Virus record (IMG/VR): IMGVR_UViG_3300017764_001819
Span: 1-24,028 of that record
Length of the DNA stretch: 24,028 nucleotides
Reading direction: 5' to 3' (one strand)
Source: a virus
The notes under the pieces were generated by a model that saw only the letters and a list, made by a program, of their open reading frames with translations, did not search any database and was not told the origin of the DNA. The translations under genes and the position numbers were made by a program. This document shows positions 1-7,526 of the stretch, one piece after another (position 1 is the stretch's first letter; every line of letters begins with the position of its first letter).

Positions 1-71
1 AGTTTAATATCATAAAAAAAGATTTACAAGATACTTATATAAAGAACTCATACAAAGAAAAGCATAGATGA
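1..71 (+). CDS. C-terminal end of an unidentified gene (partial, 5' end outside window)
   Basis: The reading frame beginning at base 3 is open from the window edge and ends with TGA at 69-71. It gives 22 residues rich in Lys, Asp and Tyr, ending KEKHR. Its stop overlaps the ATG of the next gene as ATGA, the same junction seen several times in this window, which supports a real translationally coupled gene end. Too little is visible to name a product. Confidence 0.45.
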   Translation, partial: FNIIKKDLQDTYIKNSYKEKHR

Positions 72-2419
72 AAGGTACTTTATTTTCAAGTGATTTTATT
101 ATTGATGAATCTAATAAGTTAAGACTATTAGAGTTCAATACAGACACTGCAATGATAAACGATATATTAAATAATCGTTTAGATTTTACAGCGTTTATAT
201 CTTTATTGCAAAGCAACAACATTACAAAACTAACAGTTGTTTATAAAGTATTTCATAGAAACTTTATTGAAAAACTAACTTCAGTAATCGGTAACGATGC
301 CACATTTATAAGTGAGATAGTTAAAATAGAAGAAGATAGAAACACAATATATCCAACAAATGTAACAGATGAATCAGATAGATTTATCTTAAGATTGGCA
401 TATGATGAAAACGCTATATTTGATAGTACATATTGTAAACAAAGAATAGAAGTTCTAAAGATATTTAAAGATAACGATAACGAATCATCTGTACCAGAAT
501 TTAGATATAGTGGTAGTGCATGGGAAGGAAACACATTTTCTTCATCTGTAAACGCAAGTGATACTTTTCCAGATATAGTAGAAAAAGATTCATCTGAAAG
601 ACACTCCCCAATAACATTTCACAAATTCGTAGGAACTGCAGATTCATCATCAACAGATATTACCGATGATTACTTCTTTAACTATTTAGATAGAAGTGAT
701 AGATATATAGAAAAATATCATACTAACCCAACTCAAATTTCAAATGGAAAGGTACAAGCAATTAGACAATTTGGTATTCTTTATGGAAGTGAAATAAACT
801 ATGTAAGTTTAGGTAGTTATAAGATTGATGCAATGTATGATATACCAAACATATCTTCACTATCATCAAACACTGCAGTAGTTGATGTACCAATAAAACA
901 TTACTTTGAATATACAACGAACTTTGTAAAACATAACCCATTAGTACAAGATGCTATATTATCATCTGAAAACATTCAAAAGGTAGATAATACTTTTGTT
1001 GGAATAGGAGATATATCAACGGGAGATACAATTAAATCATTCTTCTTAAGTGGTTCACCAGATACAGATGATTACGATGTATTTTCATCTTGGTCACAAG
1101 ATGGTAGAGATTTACCAGATAATTCAATAGTAACATCATCTGTTGTTGATACACTATCATCATCATCACTTTGGTATGGTACTGGTATCGAACTAACACT
1201 AGGAACTGGTGAAGAAATATATGTATCATCAAATAAAAACTTATTAACATACAATACACAATCAAATGAGATTAAATTTAAATCAGCGTATTGGATAACA
1301 GCTTCTGATGATTACCTTATAGATAAGGATGGAGATTTATTATCGATATCACAATCTAACATATTTGTAACAGGTGATATAGATACACATAAATTTTACA
1401 GAGTCGATGTGGAAGATACTGATACATATTTCGTATCATCATCATCACCATTTATTGTACACAACGCACCATGTTTTATTGCTGGTAGTAAGATTCATGT
1501 AGAATCTAAAGGTATTACAAACATAGAAGATGTAAAGGTAGGTGATAAAGTAATATCATATAATCACGATAACGATACTTCAGAATATAAAGAAGTTAAA
1601 AAGATTAGAATCAAATCAAATGAAAATGTTGTAAAGTATGTATTTGAAAATGGAACTGAATTAACAGGTACTCCAGACCACCCTTTATTTGTATGTGGAA
1701 AAGGATACTCATCTTATTACCCTAATCAAACAAAAGAAGATAGTGGTATTGATGTAGAACAAATTTTAATAGGAGATGAAGTATTACACCTTGATGGATA
1801 TGGAGTTGCTATTACAGATATAATAGAACAAGAAGATACAACAACAGTTTATAACCTAGATGAAGTTGATGGTAACAATAACTTCTTTGTAGAAGATTTC
1901 TTGGCACATAACAGAATGCCACCAGGTGGTGTACCTCAAACTTGTTTTGCAGCAGGTACACATATATCCTTATCAAATGGCGATGTTAAAAATATAGAAG
2001 ATATAGTTGTAGGTGATGAAGTACTAGGATGGGATGGAAGAAAGATAGATTCAGCTGAAGTAATTGCAACTGATGATTCACATTTTGTTGGCTCTCATGC
2101 AGATGCTTGTAAACTATTAGGTGATGAACCATCACTATATACAATAGATAACACTGGTATTGAGTTTACACCAGAACATCCATTCTTAACGAAAGATGGA
2201 TGGAAATCATTAGTACCAGATAAGAACCAAGAACCTTATCTATCAAACAAACAACCAAAGATACTTCAAGTAGGAGATAGTATATGTATAGACTCTGAAT
2301 GGAAAGAGATAGAAGATATTAGAATAGTTCGTTCTGATGCAAAAGAAAAAGTTTATAATATAACAGTAGATAGATTACATTCATATGTTGCTAATGGAAT
2401 CATCGTACACAACAAATAA
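68..2419 (+). CDS. Large protein with three tandem Hint (bacterial intein-like) self-cleaving modules
   Basis: A 783-aa protein; an in-frame TAG immediately upstream fixes the start at 68. Residues 1-368 are Asp/Ser-rich and not clearly recognised. An early LLEFNTD stretch (about 20-26) and RLAYDENAIFDSTYC faintly recall ATP-grasp-like phage proteins. Three Hint-like modules follow. Module 2 (469-615) starts with Cys469 (CFIAGSKI), has TPDHP (His538) and ends in His614-Asn615. Module 3 (626-782) starts with Cys626 (CFAAGTHISL), has TPEHP (His704) and ends in His781-Asn782 with one residue left before the stop. Module 1 (about 369-466) aligns in layout (GTGIELTLGTGEEI start, FIVHN end) but has Trp/Tyr in place of Cys1 and Asp414 in place of the block-B His; it keeps His465-Asn466. 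Linkers are only 2 and 10 residues. No homing endonuclease fits between the blocks. In Hint chemistry, Cys1 drives N-terminal cleavage and Asn cyclisation drives C-terminal cleavage. The lack of Cys/Ser/Thr after each Asn suggests bacterial intein-like cleavage rather than splicing. A virion or surface role is inferred only. Confidence 0.85.
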   Translation: MKGTLFSSDFIIDESNKLRLLEFNTDTAMINDILNNRLDFTAFISLLQSNNITKLTVVYKVFHRNFIEKLTSVIGNDATFISEIVKIEEDRNTIYPTNVTDESDRFILRLAYDENAIFDSTYCKQRIEVLKIFKDNDNESSVPEFRYSGSAWEGNTFSSSVNASDTFPDIVEKDSSERHSPITFHKFVGTADSSSTDITDDYFFNYLDRSDRYIEKYHTNPTQISNGKVQAIRQFGILYGSEINYVSLGSYKIDAMYDIPNISSLSSNTAVVDVPIKHYFEYTTNFVKHNPLVQDAILSSENIQKVDNTFVGIGDISTGDTIKSFFLSGSPDTDDYDVFSSWSQDGRDLPDNSIVTSSVVDTLSSSSLWYGTGIELTLGTGEEIYVSSNKNLLTYNTQSNEIKFKSAYWITASDDYLIDKDGDLLSISQSNIFVTGDIDTHKFYRVDVEDTDTYFVSSSSPFIVHNAPCFIAGSKIHVESKGITNIEDVKVGDKVISYNHDNDTSEYKEVKKIRIKSNENVVKYVFENGTELTGTPDHPLFVCGKGYSSYYPNQTKEDSGIDVEQILIGDEVLHLDGYGVAITDIIEQEDTTTVYNLDEVDGNNNFFVEDFLAHNRMPPGGVPQTCFAAGTHISLSNGDVKNIEDIVVGDEVLGWDGRKIDSAEVIATDDSHFVGSHADACKLLGDEPSLYTIDNTGIEFTPEHPFLTKDGWKSLVPDKNQEPYLSNKQPKILQVGDSICIDSEWKEIEDIRIVRSDAKEKVYNITVDRLHSYVANGIIVHNK

Positions 2420-2424
2420 GAATC

Positions 2425-2562
2425 ATGAGTAAACCAACTATATACAAAAAAACAAATAGAACAACTGGTAGAACTACACACGCTCTAAGTAGCGATGAAC
2501 AAACTCAGGTTACTAATTTAATTTCTACTTTTATTACTTATTTCAAAGCAAAACACCTATAA
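2425..2562 (+). CDS. Small ORF, 45 aa, unknown
   Basis: ATG at 2425 lies five bases after the stop of the Hint protein; the frame is open for 45 codons to TAA. The peptide is Thr/Lys-rich at its N-terminus (MSKPTIYKKT) with a more hydrophobic end (NLISTFITYF). The position and tight spacing fit a small co-transcribed gene, but no family is recognised. A spurious ORF cannot be excluded. Confidence 0.4.
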   Translation: MSKPTIYKKTNRTTGRTTHALSSDEQTQVTNLISTFITYFKAKHL

Positions 2563-2566
2563 TATT

Positions 2567-2575
2567 ATATTTATA
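2567..2575 (+). promoter_or_regulatory. Candidate late-promoter motif ATATTTATA
   Basis: ATATTTATA followed by G, 27 nt before the ATG at 2602. The same 9-mer recurs before other transcription units in this window (18229, 18800, 21102). A role as a phage late promoter is inferred from recurrence and position; chance occurrence in AT-rich DNA is possible. Confidence 0.35.
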
Positions 2576-2601
2576 GTAGAACAAGTATAATTGTTATTAC
2601 T

Positions 2602-3141
2602 ATGCGAAAAAATGATTTTTATGAAATGCAAATTCATAAAAGTGAGTTTACTCCATTAAGTTTCGATGATTCATTTAGAATAGAAGTAGTTGATACATTA
2701 ACTACTGAATCAGAAATTCACTTTAAAAATATCATATCATCTATTGATGAGCAATTATCTGATTGGGATGATAGACCTACTATTGAAGATATTGAAAAAA
2801 GATTAGATGGAGTATCTAAATCAACTTTATTTTTCCACGAAAACTTTAACGAAGTAATTGGGTGGGGATGGTTTTCTAATGTATTTACATATGATTGGAT
2901 AAACGAAGTACACCCATTACCAACTAAGAACTCAATATATTGGGGAGGAACTTATATACGCAAAGATTTAAAAATACCAAGAACTACTGGAGTACAAATG
3001 TACAACTATGGGTTTAGAATGTTTTTAAATGAACACGATTATATGTACGGTTACATGGATAGCTGGAATAAAGCTCCTATAAAGATTTGCCACAAAATAG
3101 GTGGTAGACAATTTAACTTTATAAAAAATTATAAAAGATAA
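2602..3141 (+). CDS. GNAT-like N-acetyltransferase family protein
   Basis: A 179-aa protein. The second half has the layout of a GNAT fold: a central strand with EVIGWGWFSNVF (about residues 85-96), then NSIYWGGTYIRKDLKIPRTTG (about 113-133), which resembles the strand-4/acetyl-CoA loop region (V-x-x-x-x-R/Q-x-x-G/A), then a helix and DYMYGYMDSWNKAPIKICHKIGG, resembling the strand-5/N-x-A-x-x-x-x-x-x-x-G end of many acetyltransferases. The N-terminal third is acidic and unrecognised. The substrate is not deducible. There is no clear Shine-Dalgarno; an alternative start at Met8 (base 2623) is possible. It lies directly before phoH. Confidence 0.5.
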   Translation: MRKNDFYEMQIHKSEFTPLSFDDSFRIEVVDTLTTESEIHFKNIISSIDEQLSDWDDRPTIEDIEKRLDGVSKSTLFFHENFNEVIGWGWFSNVFTYDWINEVHPLPTKNSIYWGGTYIRKDLKIPRTTGVQMYNYGFRMFLNEHDYMYGYMDSWNKAPIKICHKIGGRQFNFIKNYKR

Positions 3142-3150
3142 GGAAATCAA

Positions 3151-3813
3151 ATGACTCTAAATACAAGTAAAGTACCACCAAAAGGTAAGGTAAAGTTTTC
3201 AATAAACCTATCAGAAGAACAAAAGATGGCAAAGACAAACATCTTATATCATCCCTACAACTTTGTAGTAGGAAAGGCTGGTAGTGGTAAAACCCTACTT
3301 GCAGTTCAAATAGGTTTAGATATGTTCTTTCAAAGAAAGATTAATCAAATTATTATAACAAGACCAACAGTATCAAATGAAGATAATGGATATCTACCTG
3401 GCTCACTTGATGAAAAGATGGAGCCTTGGTTAGTTCCAATTCGTTCTAATATGAGAAAGGTTTATAATAAACCAAATATACTACAAAAGATGGAATCGGA
3501 TGAAAACATTGAATTGGTATCTCTATCACATTTTAGAGGAAGAACTTTTGAAAATGCAGTTGTTATTGTAGATGAATTCCAAAACTTAACAAAACAACAA
3601 CTTAGTATGGTACTAGGTAGGTTAGGAAAGGGTTCTACAATGATACTAACTGGAGACCCACAACAGATTGATTTAAAGTTTCCAAATGACTCTGCAATAC
3701 ACGAAGTACCAAAGGTAAAAGAATCACAATATGTGTATTCGGTTAATTTACTAGATAATCACAGACACGAATCATTAGATGAAATATTAAGGTTGTTACA
3801 AGAATATGCATGA
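3151..3813 (+). CDS. phoH: PhoH-like ATPase
   Basis: A 220-aa P-loop ATPase of the PhoH family (the ATPase/helicase half of RecD-type folds), a gene very common in marine phages and of uncertain role in infection. Visible motifs: Walker A GKAGSGKT (41-48), RPTV (71-74), Walker B VVIVDEFQN (137-145) with Asp141/Glu142, sensor-like TGDPQQ (167-172) and NHRHESL near the C-terminus. The length matches phage PhoH proteins lacking extra domains. The start is supported by a good Shine-Dalgarno AGGA (3141-3144), unusual in this window. The 3' end overlaps the next gene as ATGA. Confidence 0.93.
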   Translation: MTLNTSKVPPKGKVKFSINLSEEQKMAKTNILYHPYNFVVGKAGSGKTLLAVQIGLDMFFQRKINQIIITRPTVSNEDNGYLPGSLDEKMEPWLVPIRSNMRKVYNKPNILQKMESDENIELVSLSHFRGRTFENAVVIVDEFQNLTKQQLSMVLGRLGKGSTMILTGDPQQIDLKFPNDSAIHEVPKVKESQYVYSVNLLDNHRHESLDEILRLLQEYA

Positions 3814-4493
3814 AAGTATTAATATTAGGTATAGGTAGAACAGGCACATCATCATTATTAAATGGTATCGCAGAACAATTCGATGTAAGGGTATCAGAGC
3901 CTTTTTATCATAGACCCATCTTTAAAGAATTCAAAGAGTTCAAATGGCCTCTGAAAGTATTAGAAGATAAAGGTAATGTGGTTATTAAATGTTTAATAAA
4001 TCAAACACCACTCCACCTAAATGTAAACACCGATGAAGAAATGCAAGGGTTTTATGTTGATTGGTCTAAAGAGTTTGATAAAGTAATTCTATTAAGTAGA
4101 AAAAATATTCAAGAACATTGGGAGAGTTGGTTAAATCTTATGTACAGATTCTATCAAGTACACAAAGAACCCTGGCCAGGTGATAGAACAAAAGAACCCA
4201 AGTTTGTTAAAAATTCACACGATAAATGGCATTGGGAAACAATCCCACAAGATTTTATAGATTTACAATCACCTATAAGATATAAATTTGACCAACATCA
4301 CGAATCTATTAAAGTAATATCTGAACAATTAAATATTCCAATAACATACTATGAAGATTTATATGGTGAGGATAGAATAGAATCTTTTGAAATAATAAAC
4401 AAATGGGAATTAGATTTAGACCCATTTGAACTAAACGATTATTTACATCCACGCAGTAAATATAGACAATATGGTAATAGAAACGCCATATAA
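3810..4493 (+). CDS. Sulfotransferase-like P-loop protein
   Basis: A 227-aa protein starting with a beta strand and GIGRTGTSSL (7-16), the 5'-phosphosulfate-binding loop style of PAPS-dependent sulfotransferases and related P-loop kinases. It continues with a VIKCLINQ strand and a VILLSRKNIQEHWESWLNL segment (about 90-108), which corresponds to the R-x6-S-type 3'-phosphate-binding region. The family transfers sulfate from PAPS to hydroxyls on carbohydrates or small molecules; the acceptor is unknown. ATGA overlap with phoH indicates translational coupling. No dedicated PAPS-synthesis gene is visible, so host PAPS would be needed. It could instead be an inactive or kinase-like relative. Confidence 0.65.
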   Translation: MKVLILGIGRTGTSSLLNGIAEQFDVRVSEPFYHRPIFKEFKEFKWPLKVLEDKGNVVIKCLINQTPLHLNVNTDEEMQGFYVDWSKEFDKVILLSRKNIQEHWESWLNLMYRFYQVHKEPWPGDRTKEPKFVKNSHDKWHWETIPQDFIDLQSPIRYKFDQHHESIKVISEQLNIPITYYEDLYGEDRIESFEIINKWELDLDPFELNDYLHPRSKYRQYGNRNAI

Positions 4494-4519
4494 ATAGTTG
4501 CAAAAAAAGCCCGAAAAAA

Positions 4520-4551
4520 TTTGGAAGTCTCGATTATTTTTCTTATATTAG
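4520..4551 (+). promoter_or_regulatory. Bacteroidetes-like promoter P1 (TTTG-N20-TATATTAG)
   Basis: TTTG at 4520-4523 and TATATTAG at 4544-4551, separated by exactly 20 nt and preceded by an A-run. Spacing and elements are the same at 5176, 9344 and 14881. The arrangement closely fits the Bacteroidetes -33 TTTG / -7 TAnnTTTG consensus, with one mismatch in the downstream element. It drives the small-gene cluster starting at 4571. Confidence 0.72.
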
Positions 4552-4570
4552 CTATGTAAGATTGAGAGTT

Positions 4571-4720
4571 ATGAAAGAAATATCAAGAAGTGAATTAGAA
4601 AAAGTGTTGTTAAACAAAAACTTTATTGGTGACTTTGAACTAATGAGTTCAATGATGAATCCAAAAATTATGTATTCAGTACTTAACGAAATTCAAACAG
4701 TAAACAATATTAAACTTTAA
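4571..4720 (+). CDS. Small ORF, 49 aa, unknown
   Basis: The first ORF after promoter P1; ATG at 4571 lies 19 nt after the TATATTAG element, so the leader is short. The frame runs 49 codons to TAA. The peptide (MKEISRSELE, then KNFIGDFELMSSMMNPK) is mixed-charge with no membrane segment or motif I recognise. Promoter placement and a 10-nt gap to the next gene make it likely real; phage host-takeover peptides often sit in such positions, but no function can be given. Confidence 0.55.
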   Translation: MKEISRSELEKVLLNKNFIGDFELMSSMMNPKIMYSVLNEIQTVNNIKL

Positions 4721-4730
4721 AATAAATTAA

Positions 4731-4958
4731 ATGATTAAAAGTAAAGAAAAATTAAATAGAGGAATTGAAATCGATTTGACTGGACCCGATGGTAACGCGT
4801 TTGTTCTTATGGGATATGCTAAAAGATTCGGTAAACAAGTTGGTATGAGTAGTTCTTATATCACAGAGATGTTAGAAAAAATGATGAGTTCAGATTACGA
4901 AAACTTAGTTAAAATATTCGATGATGAGTTCGGTTCAGTTGTAACTCTATACAGATAA
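4731..4958 (+). CDS. Conserved-looking phage hypothetical protein, 75 aa
   Basis: A 75-aa soluble protein containing GIEIDLTGPDGNAFVLMGYA (about 11-30), then a basic helix and an acidic C-terminal half ending in FGSVVTLYR. This compact GPDGNAF-type protein has the look of small conserved proteins found in many phages, but no biochemical role is known to me. The start follows an A/T-rich leader without Shine-Dalgarno. It belongs to the P1 operon. Confidence 0.75.
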   Translation: MIKSKEKLNRGIEIDLTGPDGNAFVLMGYAKRFGKQVGMSSSYITEMLEKMMSSDYENLVKIFDDEFGSVVTLYR

Positions 4959-4976
4959 TAATTTAAAACCTAAAAT

Positions 4977-5171
4977 ATGATTAAAACAATTAAATCTAAA
5001 CTACTAACCTATCTATTCAAAGATTGGGTAGAAAATGAATTCGATGTAGAAACCTTAGAGGTTACCAAAGCTATGATTACTCAGAAAGAAGTAAAACTAA
5101 AGTATATAATAGATAAGGTTAACCATAAACCAGTATTAGGATTCCACGCACATTTGCAAAAAAACCAGTAA
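4977..5171 (+). CDS. Hypothetical protein, 64 aa
   Basis: A 64-aa mixed-charge protein: basic N-terminus (MIKTIKSKLLTYLFKDW), a central acidic/aliphatic part and a His-rich end (GFHAHLQKNQ). No recognised domain. It is the last gene before promoter P2, which begins five bases after its stop, so P1 transcription probably reads on into the next unit. The ATG is preceded by an A-rich leader (aacctaaaat). Confidence 0.6.
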   Translation: MIKTIKSKLLTYLFKDWVENEFDVETLEVTKAMITQKEVKLKYIIDKVNHKPVLGFHAHLQKNQ

Positions 5172-5175
5172 AAAA

Positions 5176-5207
5176 TTTGGTAGTCTAATATATTTTTCGT
5201 ATATTAG
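5176..5207 (+). promoter_or_regulatory. Bacteroidetes-like promoter P2 (TTTG-N20-TATATTAG)
   Basis: TTTG at 5176-5179 and TATATTAG at 5200-5207 with a 20-nt spacer. The sequence from the downstream element through the start of the leader (5200-5223) is identical to that of P1 (4544-4567), and both spacers contain AGTCT and TATTTTTC, so P1 and P2 look like a duplicated promoter-leader unit. It drives the gene at 5239. Confidence 0.72.
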
Positions 5208-5238
5208 CTATGTAAGATTGAGATAAAAAGAGAAAAAT

Positions 5239-5556
5239 ATGTTAAAAGAAATGAATTTAGGATTAGTAAAAATGAATGAAAGTGAAACTATGTTGACTGG
5301 TGTTCAATATATGTTATCTAAGTGGGAGAGAAACTTAGGAGATACACTTACTATTGATGGAGTAAAGTGGAGAGTTGGAATCATCGGTGATACTAAAAAA
5401 GATGTAATATCTGCTCTTAATGAGATTGTTAAGAAACAAAACAAGATAGTAAGAAAACAAAAATACTACCAAAATAAAAAAGAAAACCAAATGATGAATG
5501 ATATGTTGGCAAATGTATTATCAGATTTACAAATAGGATTTTCATATGAATCATAA
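5239..5556 (+). CDS. Hypothetical protein, 105 aa
   Basis: First gene of the P2 unit. A 105-aa protein with an N-terminal helical part, a central GDTLTIDGVKWRVGIIGDTKK section that looks like a small beta element, and a very basic, Gln/Asn-rich helix (VKKQNKIVRKQKYYQNKKEN, about 64-83) before a short acidic/hydrophobic tail. The basic helix could bind nucleic acid, which is inference only. Its last 11 bases overlap the next gene. Confidence 0.65.
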   Translation: MLKEMNLGLVKMNESETMLTGVQYMLSKWERNLGDTLTIDGVKWRVGIIGDTKKDVISALNEIVKKQNKIVRKQKYYQNKKENQMMNDMLANVLSDLQIGFSYES

Positions 5557-6028
5557 AAAAATATTATACATAGATATGGATGGTGTGTTAGTTGATTTAG
5601 AAACACACTACAAACAATTTTTTGTAGATAATCCACATTTAGAAAAGAAATTCGAAAACTGTCCTGACCATATACCAGGTATATTCAGAGACCCACCACC
5701 TTACGAGGATTGTATTGAGGCAGTTCACAAACTATATGAATCAGATAAATATGATATGTTTATCGCGACTGCTGCACCTTGGGGTAATCCAGATTCTTTA
5801 ACTGATAAAAGATATTGGATAGAAAAACATTTCGGGTTAATGTTTCATAAAAAGATTTTTACAACACATAGAAAAGATTTGTTGATAGGCGATTACCTAA
5901 TTGATGATAGAATAAAAAATGGAGCTGGTGATTTCAAAGGAGAACACATACAGTTCGGTTGGGATTATGAAAACAAAAAATGGAATGAGTTTCATAATTG
6001 GGATAAAGTATTAACTAAATTATTATAA
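5546..6028 (+). CDS. 5'(3')-deoxyribonucleotidase (HAD superfamily, NT5C type)
   Basis: A 160-aa HAD-fold hydrolase. Motif I is DMDGVLVD (Asp10, Asp12), typical of 5'(3')-deoxyribonucleotidases that dephosphorylate dNMPs. The middle has FIATAAPWGNP (72-82; Thr75 as motif II region), the basic residues KK (102-103) fit motif III, and LIDDRIKNG (119-126) carries the motif IV aspartates. The length matches the phage/bacterial family. Together with ThyA and the HD protein it suggests control of nucleotide pools, for example removal of unwanted dNMPs. It starts inside the preceding gene, implying coupled translation. Confidence 0.85.
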   Translation: MNHKKILYIDMDGVLVDLETHYKQFFVDNPHLEKKFENCPDHIPGIFRDPPPYEDCIEAVHKLYESDKYDMFIATAAPWGNPDSLTDKRYWIEKHFGLMFHKKIFTTHRKDLLIGDYLIDDRIKNGAGDFKGEHIQFGWDYENKKWNEFHNWDKVLTKLL

Positions 6029-6031
6029 AAT

Positions 6032-6511
6032 ATGCGAGACGAGCGTAGAAAAAAATTAACTGAAAAGTATGCTATTGATTCCTTACTATATATAGGATTT
6101 CTGATAGGATTATTTTTCTTATTAGGATTCATGTGGGGTTGTTCACCAGATGATGAACTATATATAGAACCACAAACACCAATCATGGAATTAGATGGTA
6201 GGTTACCAATAGATGGAAATGGATTTTATCATTTAGATTTAAGTGATAGTTCATGGCAAACAATTCATAGAGTAACAGGTAGAGTTCGTTATGTTACCGA
6301 ACCAACTAAAATAGGTTGGGAAAGTAATTTATATTGGACACATCAAAACGAATTAGTATCTACAACTAATTGTTGTTCTTATGTAGGTGATGAAGGTGAG
6401 ATAAACACAATTATAGCACCAACACAAAACCACATAGGAGATACATTAAGATTAACAGCAACCATAAACGAGTGGTATATAACTAAATCAATAAACATAG
6501 TACTAGAATGA
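6032..6511 (+). CDS. Putative membrane-anchored lipoprotein, 159 aa
   Basis: A charged N-terminus (MRDERRKKLTEK), one strongly hydrophobic segment (about 17-34) and a Cys at 37 in MWGCSPDDE, which looks like a lipoprotein signal although Met/Trp at -3/-2 are not ideal lipobox residues. The acidic stretch directly after Cys resembles the surface-export signal known for Bacteroidetes lipoproteins. The remainder (40-159) is Thr/Trp/Tyr-rich and beta-like, compatible with an exposed domain (TGRVRYV, DTLRLTATINEWYI). A superinfection-exclusion or envelope role would be typical of phage lipoproteins, but this is inference. It could instead be a single-pass membrane protein. Confidence 0.65.
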   Translation: MRDERRKKLTEKYAIDSLLYIGFLIGLFFLLGFMWGCSPDDELYIEPQTPIMELDGRLPIDGNGFYHLDLSDSSWQTIHRVTGRVRYVTEPTKIGWESNLYWTHQNELVSTTNCCSYVGDEGEINTIIAPTQNHIGDTLRLTATINEWYITKSINIVLE

Positions 6512-6819
6512 TACCTATAAAACTACGAGGTACTCCTATCACCCAAGAAACATTTAAGAAACAAGGGTGGACAGAAGAAAAAGAAGAAGATATAAAAGGT
6601 AATACATATTCATTTTGGATATGTGCTTTACCCAAACATAGTAGAGACCCATATACTCCTTGTTTTATATCTAGCCCATCAAATCAAAAATTAAAAGCCC
6701 TAAATGAAGGAGAGTTTATAGTTGAACTAAATGAGTTAAATGGATTAGGGTTATGTCAAACAGAAGAAGAAATAGAAGTATTATATGAAATGCTAACTAA
6801 ACAATCAATTTATAAATAA
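6508..6819 (+). CDS. Hypothetical protein, 103 aa
   Basis: A soluble 103-aa protein with ATGA overlap with the lipoprotein gene and TAATG overlap with the HD gene, so clearly part of a coupled operon. Features: KLRGTPITQETFKKQGWTEE at the start, a YSFWICALPKH strand, PCFISSPSN, and an acidic C-terminal helix (TEEEIEVLYEMLTKQ). The arrangement suggests a small alpha/beta protein. No family recognised. Confidence 0.65.
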   Translation: MIPIKLRGTPITQETFKKQGWTEEKEEDIKGNTYSFWICALPKHSRDPYTPCFISSPSNQKLKALNEGEFIVELNELNGLGLCQTEEEIEVLYEMLTKQSIYK

Positions 6820-7478
6820 TGAAAAACTATACAGCAGAACAACTATCTAAAAACTATGATAAGTTTATAGATGCATTAAAAAAAGTATTTAAAGGTGAAA
6901 GATTAACAAATCTTTTACATATGTACTCAGAAAAAGAATTAGGACAAGAACTTGCAATTGCACCAGCAAGTGGTAGATTACAATTTCATTCAGCATATGC
7001 TGGTGGTTATATAGACCATGTACTAAATGTAGCAAGAAATGCATTTAAGTTAAAGAAGGTATATGAAGAAGGTGGAGTAAAGGTAGATTTTACTGATGAA
7101 GAATTATTGTTTGCTGCGTTTCATCACGATTTAGGTAAACTAGGAAATAGTGAAGGACCACTTTATGTTTCAGAAACATCAGATTGGCATAGAAAAAATT
7201 TAGGAAGAGTTTATAAACACAATGATGAAATAAACTATATGGATGTTACTCATCGTGCATTAAACCTTCTAAACAACTATGGTATTAAATACAATGAGAA
7301 AGAACAACTCGGTATAATGTTAGCGGATGGATTATATAACGAAGCAACAAAACCATATTTCATGGCAAGAAGTCCTGAGTATGGATTAAAAACTGATTTA
7401 CCATATGTTCTACATTGGGCAGACCACTTGAGTTGTAGACAAGAAAGAAAAGAGTGGGAAGATTCAAAACCATTCTAA
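6819..7478 (+). CDS. HD-domain metal-dependent phosphohydrolase
   Basis: A 219-aa HD-superfamily protein. Conserved features are a first His in GGYIDHVLNVARNA (His67), the HD doublet in AAFHHDLGKLGN (His102-His103-Asp104), further His residues at DWHRKN (124) and KHNDE (134), and an Asp in LHWADHLSCR (Asp202) fitting the final metal ligand. HD proteins hydrolyse phosphate esters of nucleotides; the phage context with a deoxyribonucleotidase suggests nucleotide metabolism. The substrate cannot be assigned. It ends the operon before the heat-shock regulatory region; the palindrome repeat begins at its stop codon. Confidence 0.8.
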   Translation: MKNYTAEQLSKNYDKFIDALKKVFKGERLTNLLHMYSEKELGQELAIAPASGRLQFHSAYAGGYIDHVLNVARNAFKLKKVYEEGGVKVDFTDEELLFAAFHHDLGKLGNSEGPLYVSETSDWHRKNLGRVYKHNDEINYMDVTHRALNLLNNYGIKYNEKEQLGIMLADGLYNEATKPYFMARSPEYGLKTDLPYVLHWADHLSCRQERKEWEDSKPF

Positions 7479-7526
7479 CTGACATACTGTCATGATAAAA
7501 AGAAAAAATACTGACATACTGTCATG
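7478..7526 (+). promoter_or_regulatory. Two copies of a 17-bp palindromic operator upstream of the Hsp20 gene
   Basis: actgacatactgtcatg occurs exactly at 7478-7494 and 7510-7526. Each contains the inverted repeat TGACA-tac-TGTCA (7480-7492 and 7512-7524). The centres are 32 bp apart, about three helical turns, placing both sites on one DNA face. A weak promoter (TTG 7532-7534, TATATAG 7554-7560, 19-nt spacer) follows. The arrangement suggests binding of a dimeric regulator to control the small heat-shock gene; this is inferred. It is not the HrcA CIRCE element. Confidence 0.65.

Noticed and set aside
469-782. Homing endonuclease inside the Hint modules (full intein)
   Set aside because: Modules 2 and 3 are about 147 and 157 residues, with no LAGLIDADG or HNH motif between blocks; they are mini, intein-like domains. 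(Coordinates here are residue numbers of the 68-2419 protein.)
7478-7526. CRISPR-like direct repeat
   Set aside because: Only two copies with a 15-nt gap, internally palindromic and directly before a promoter; an operator pair is a better explanation.
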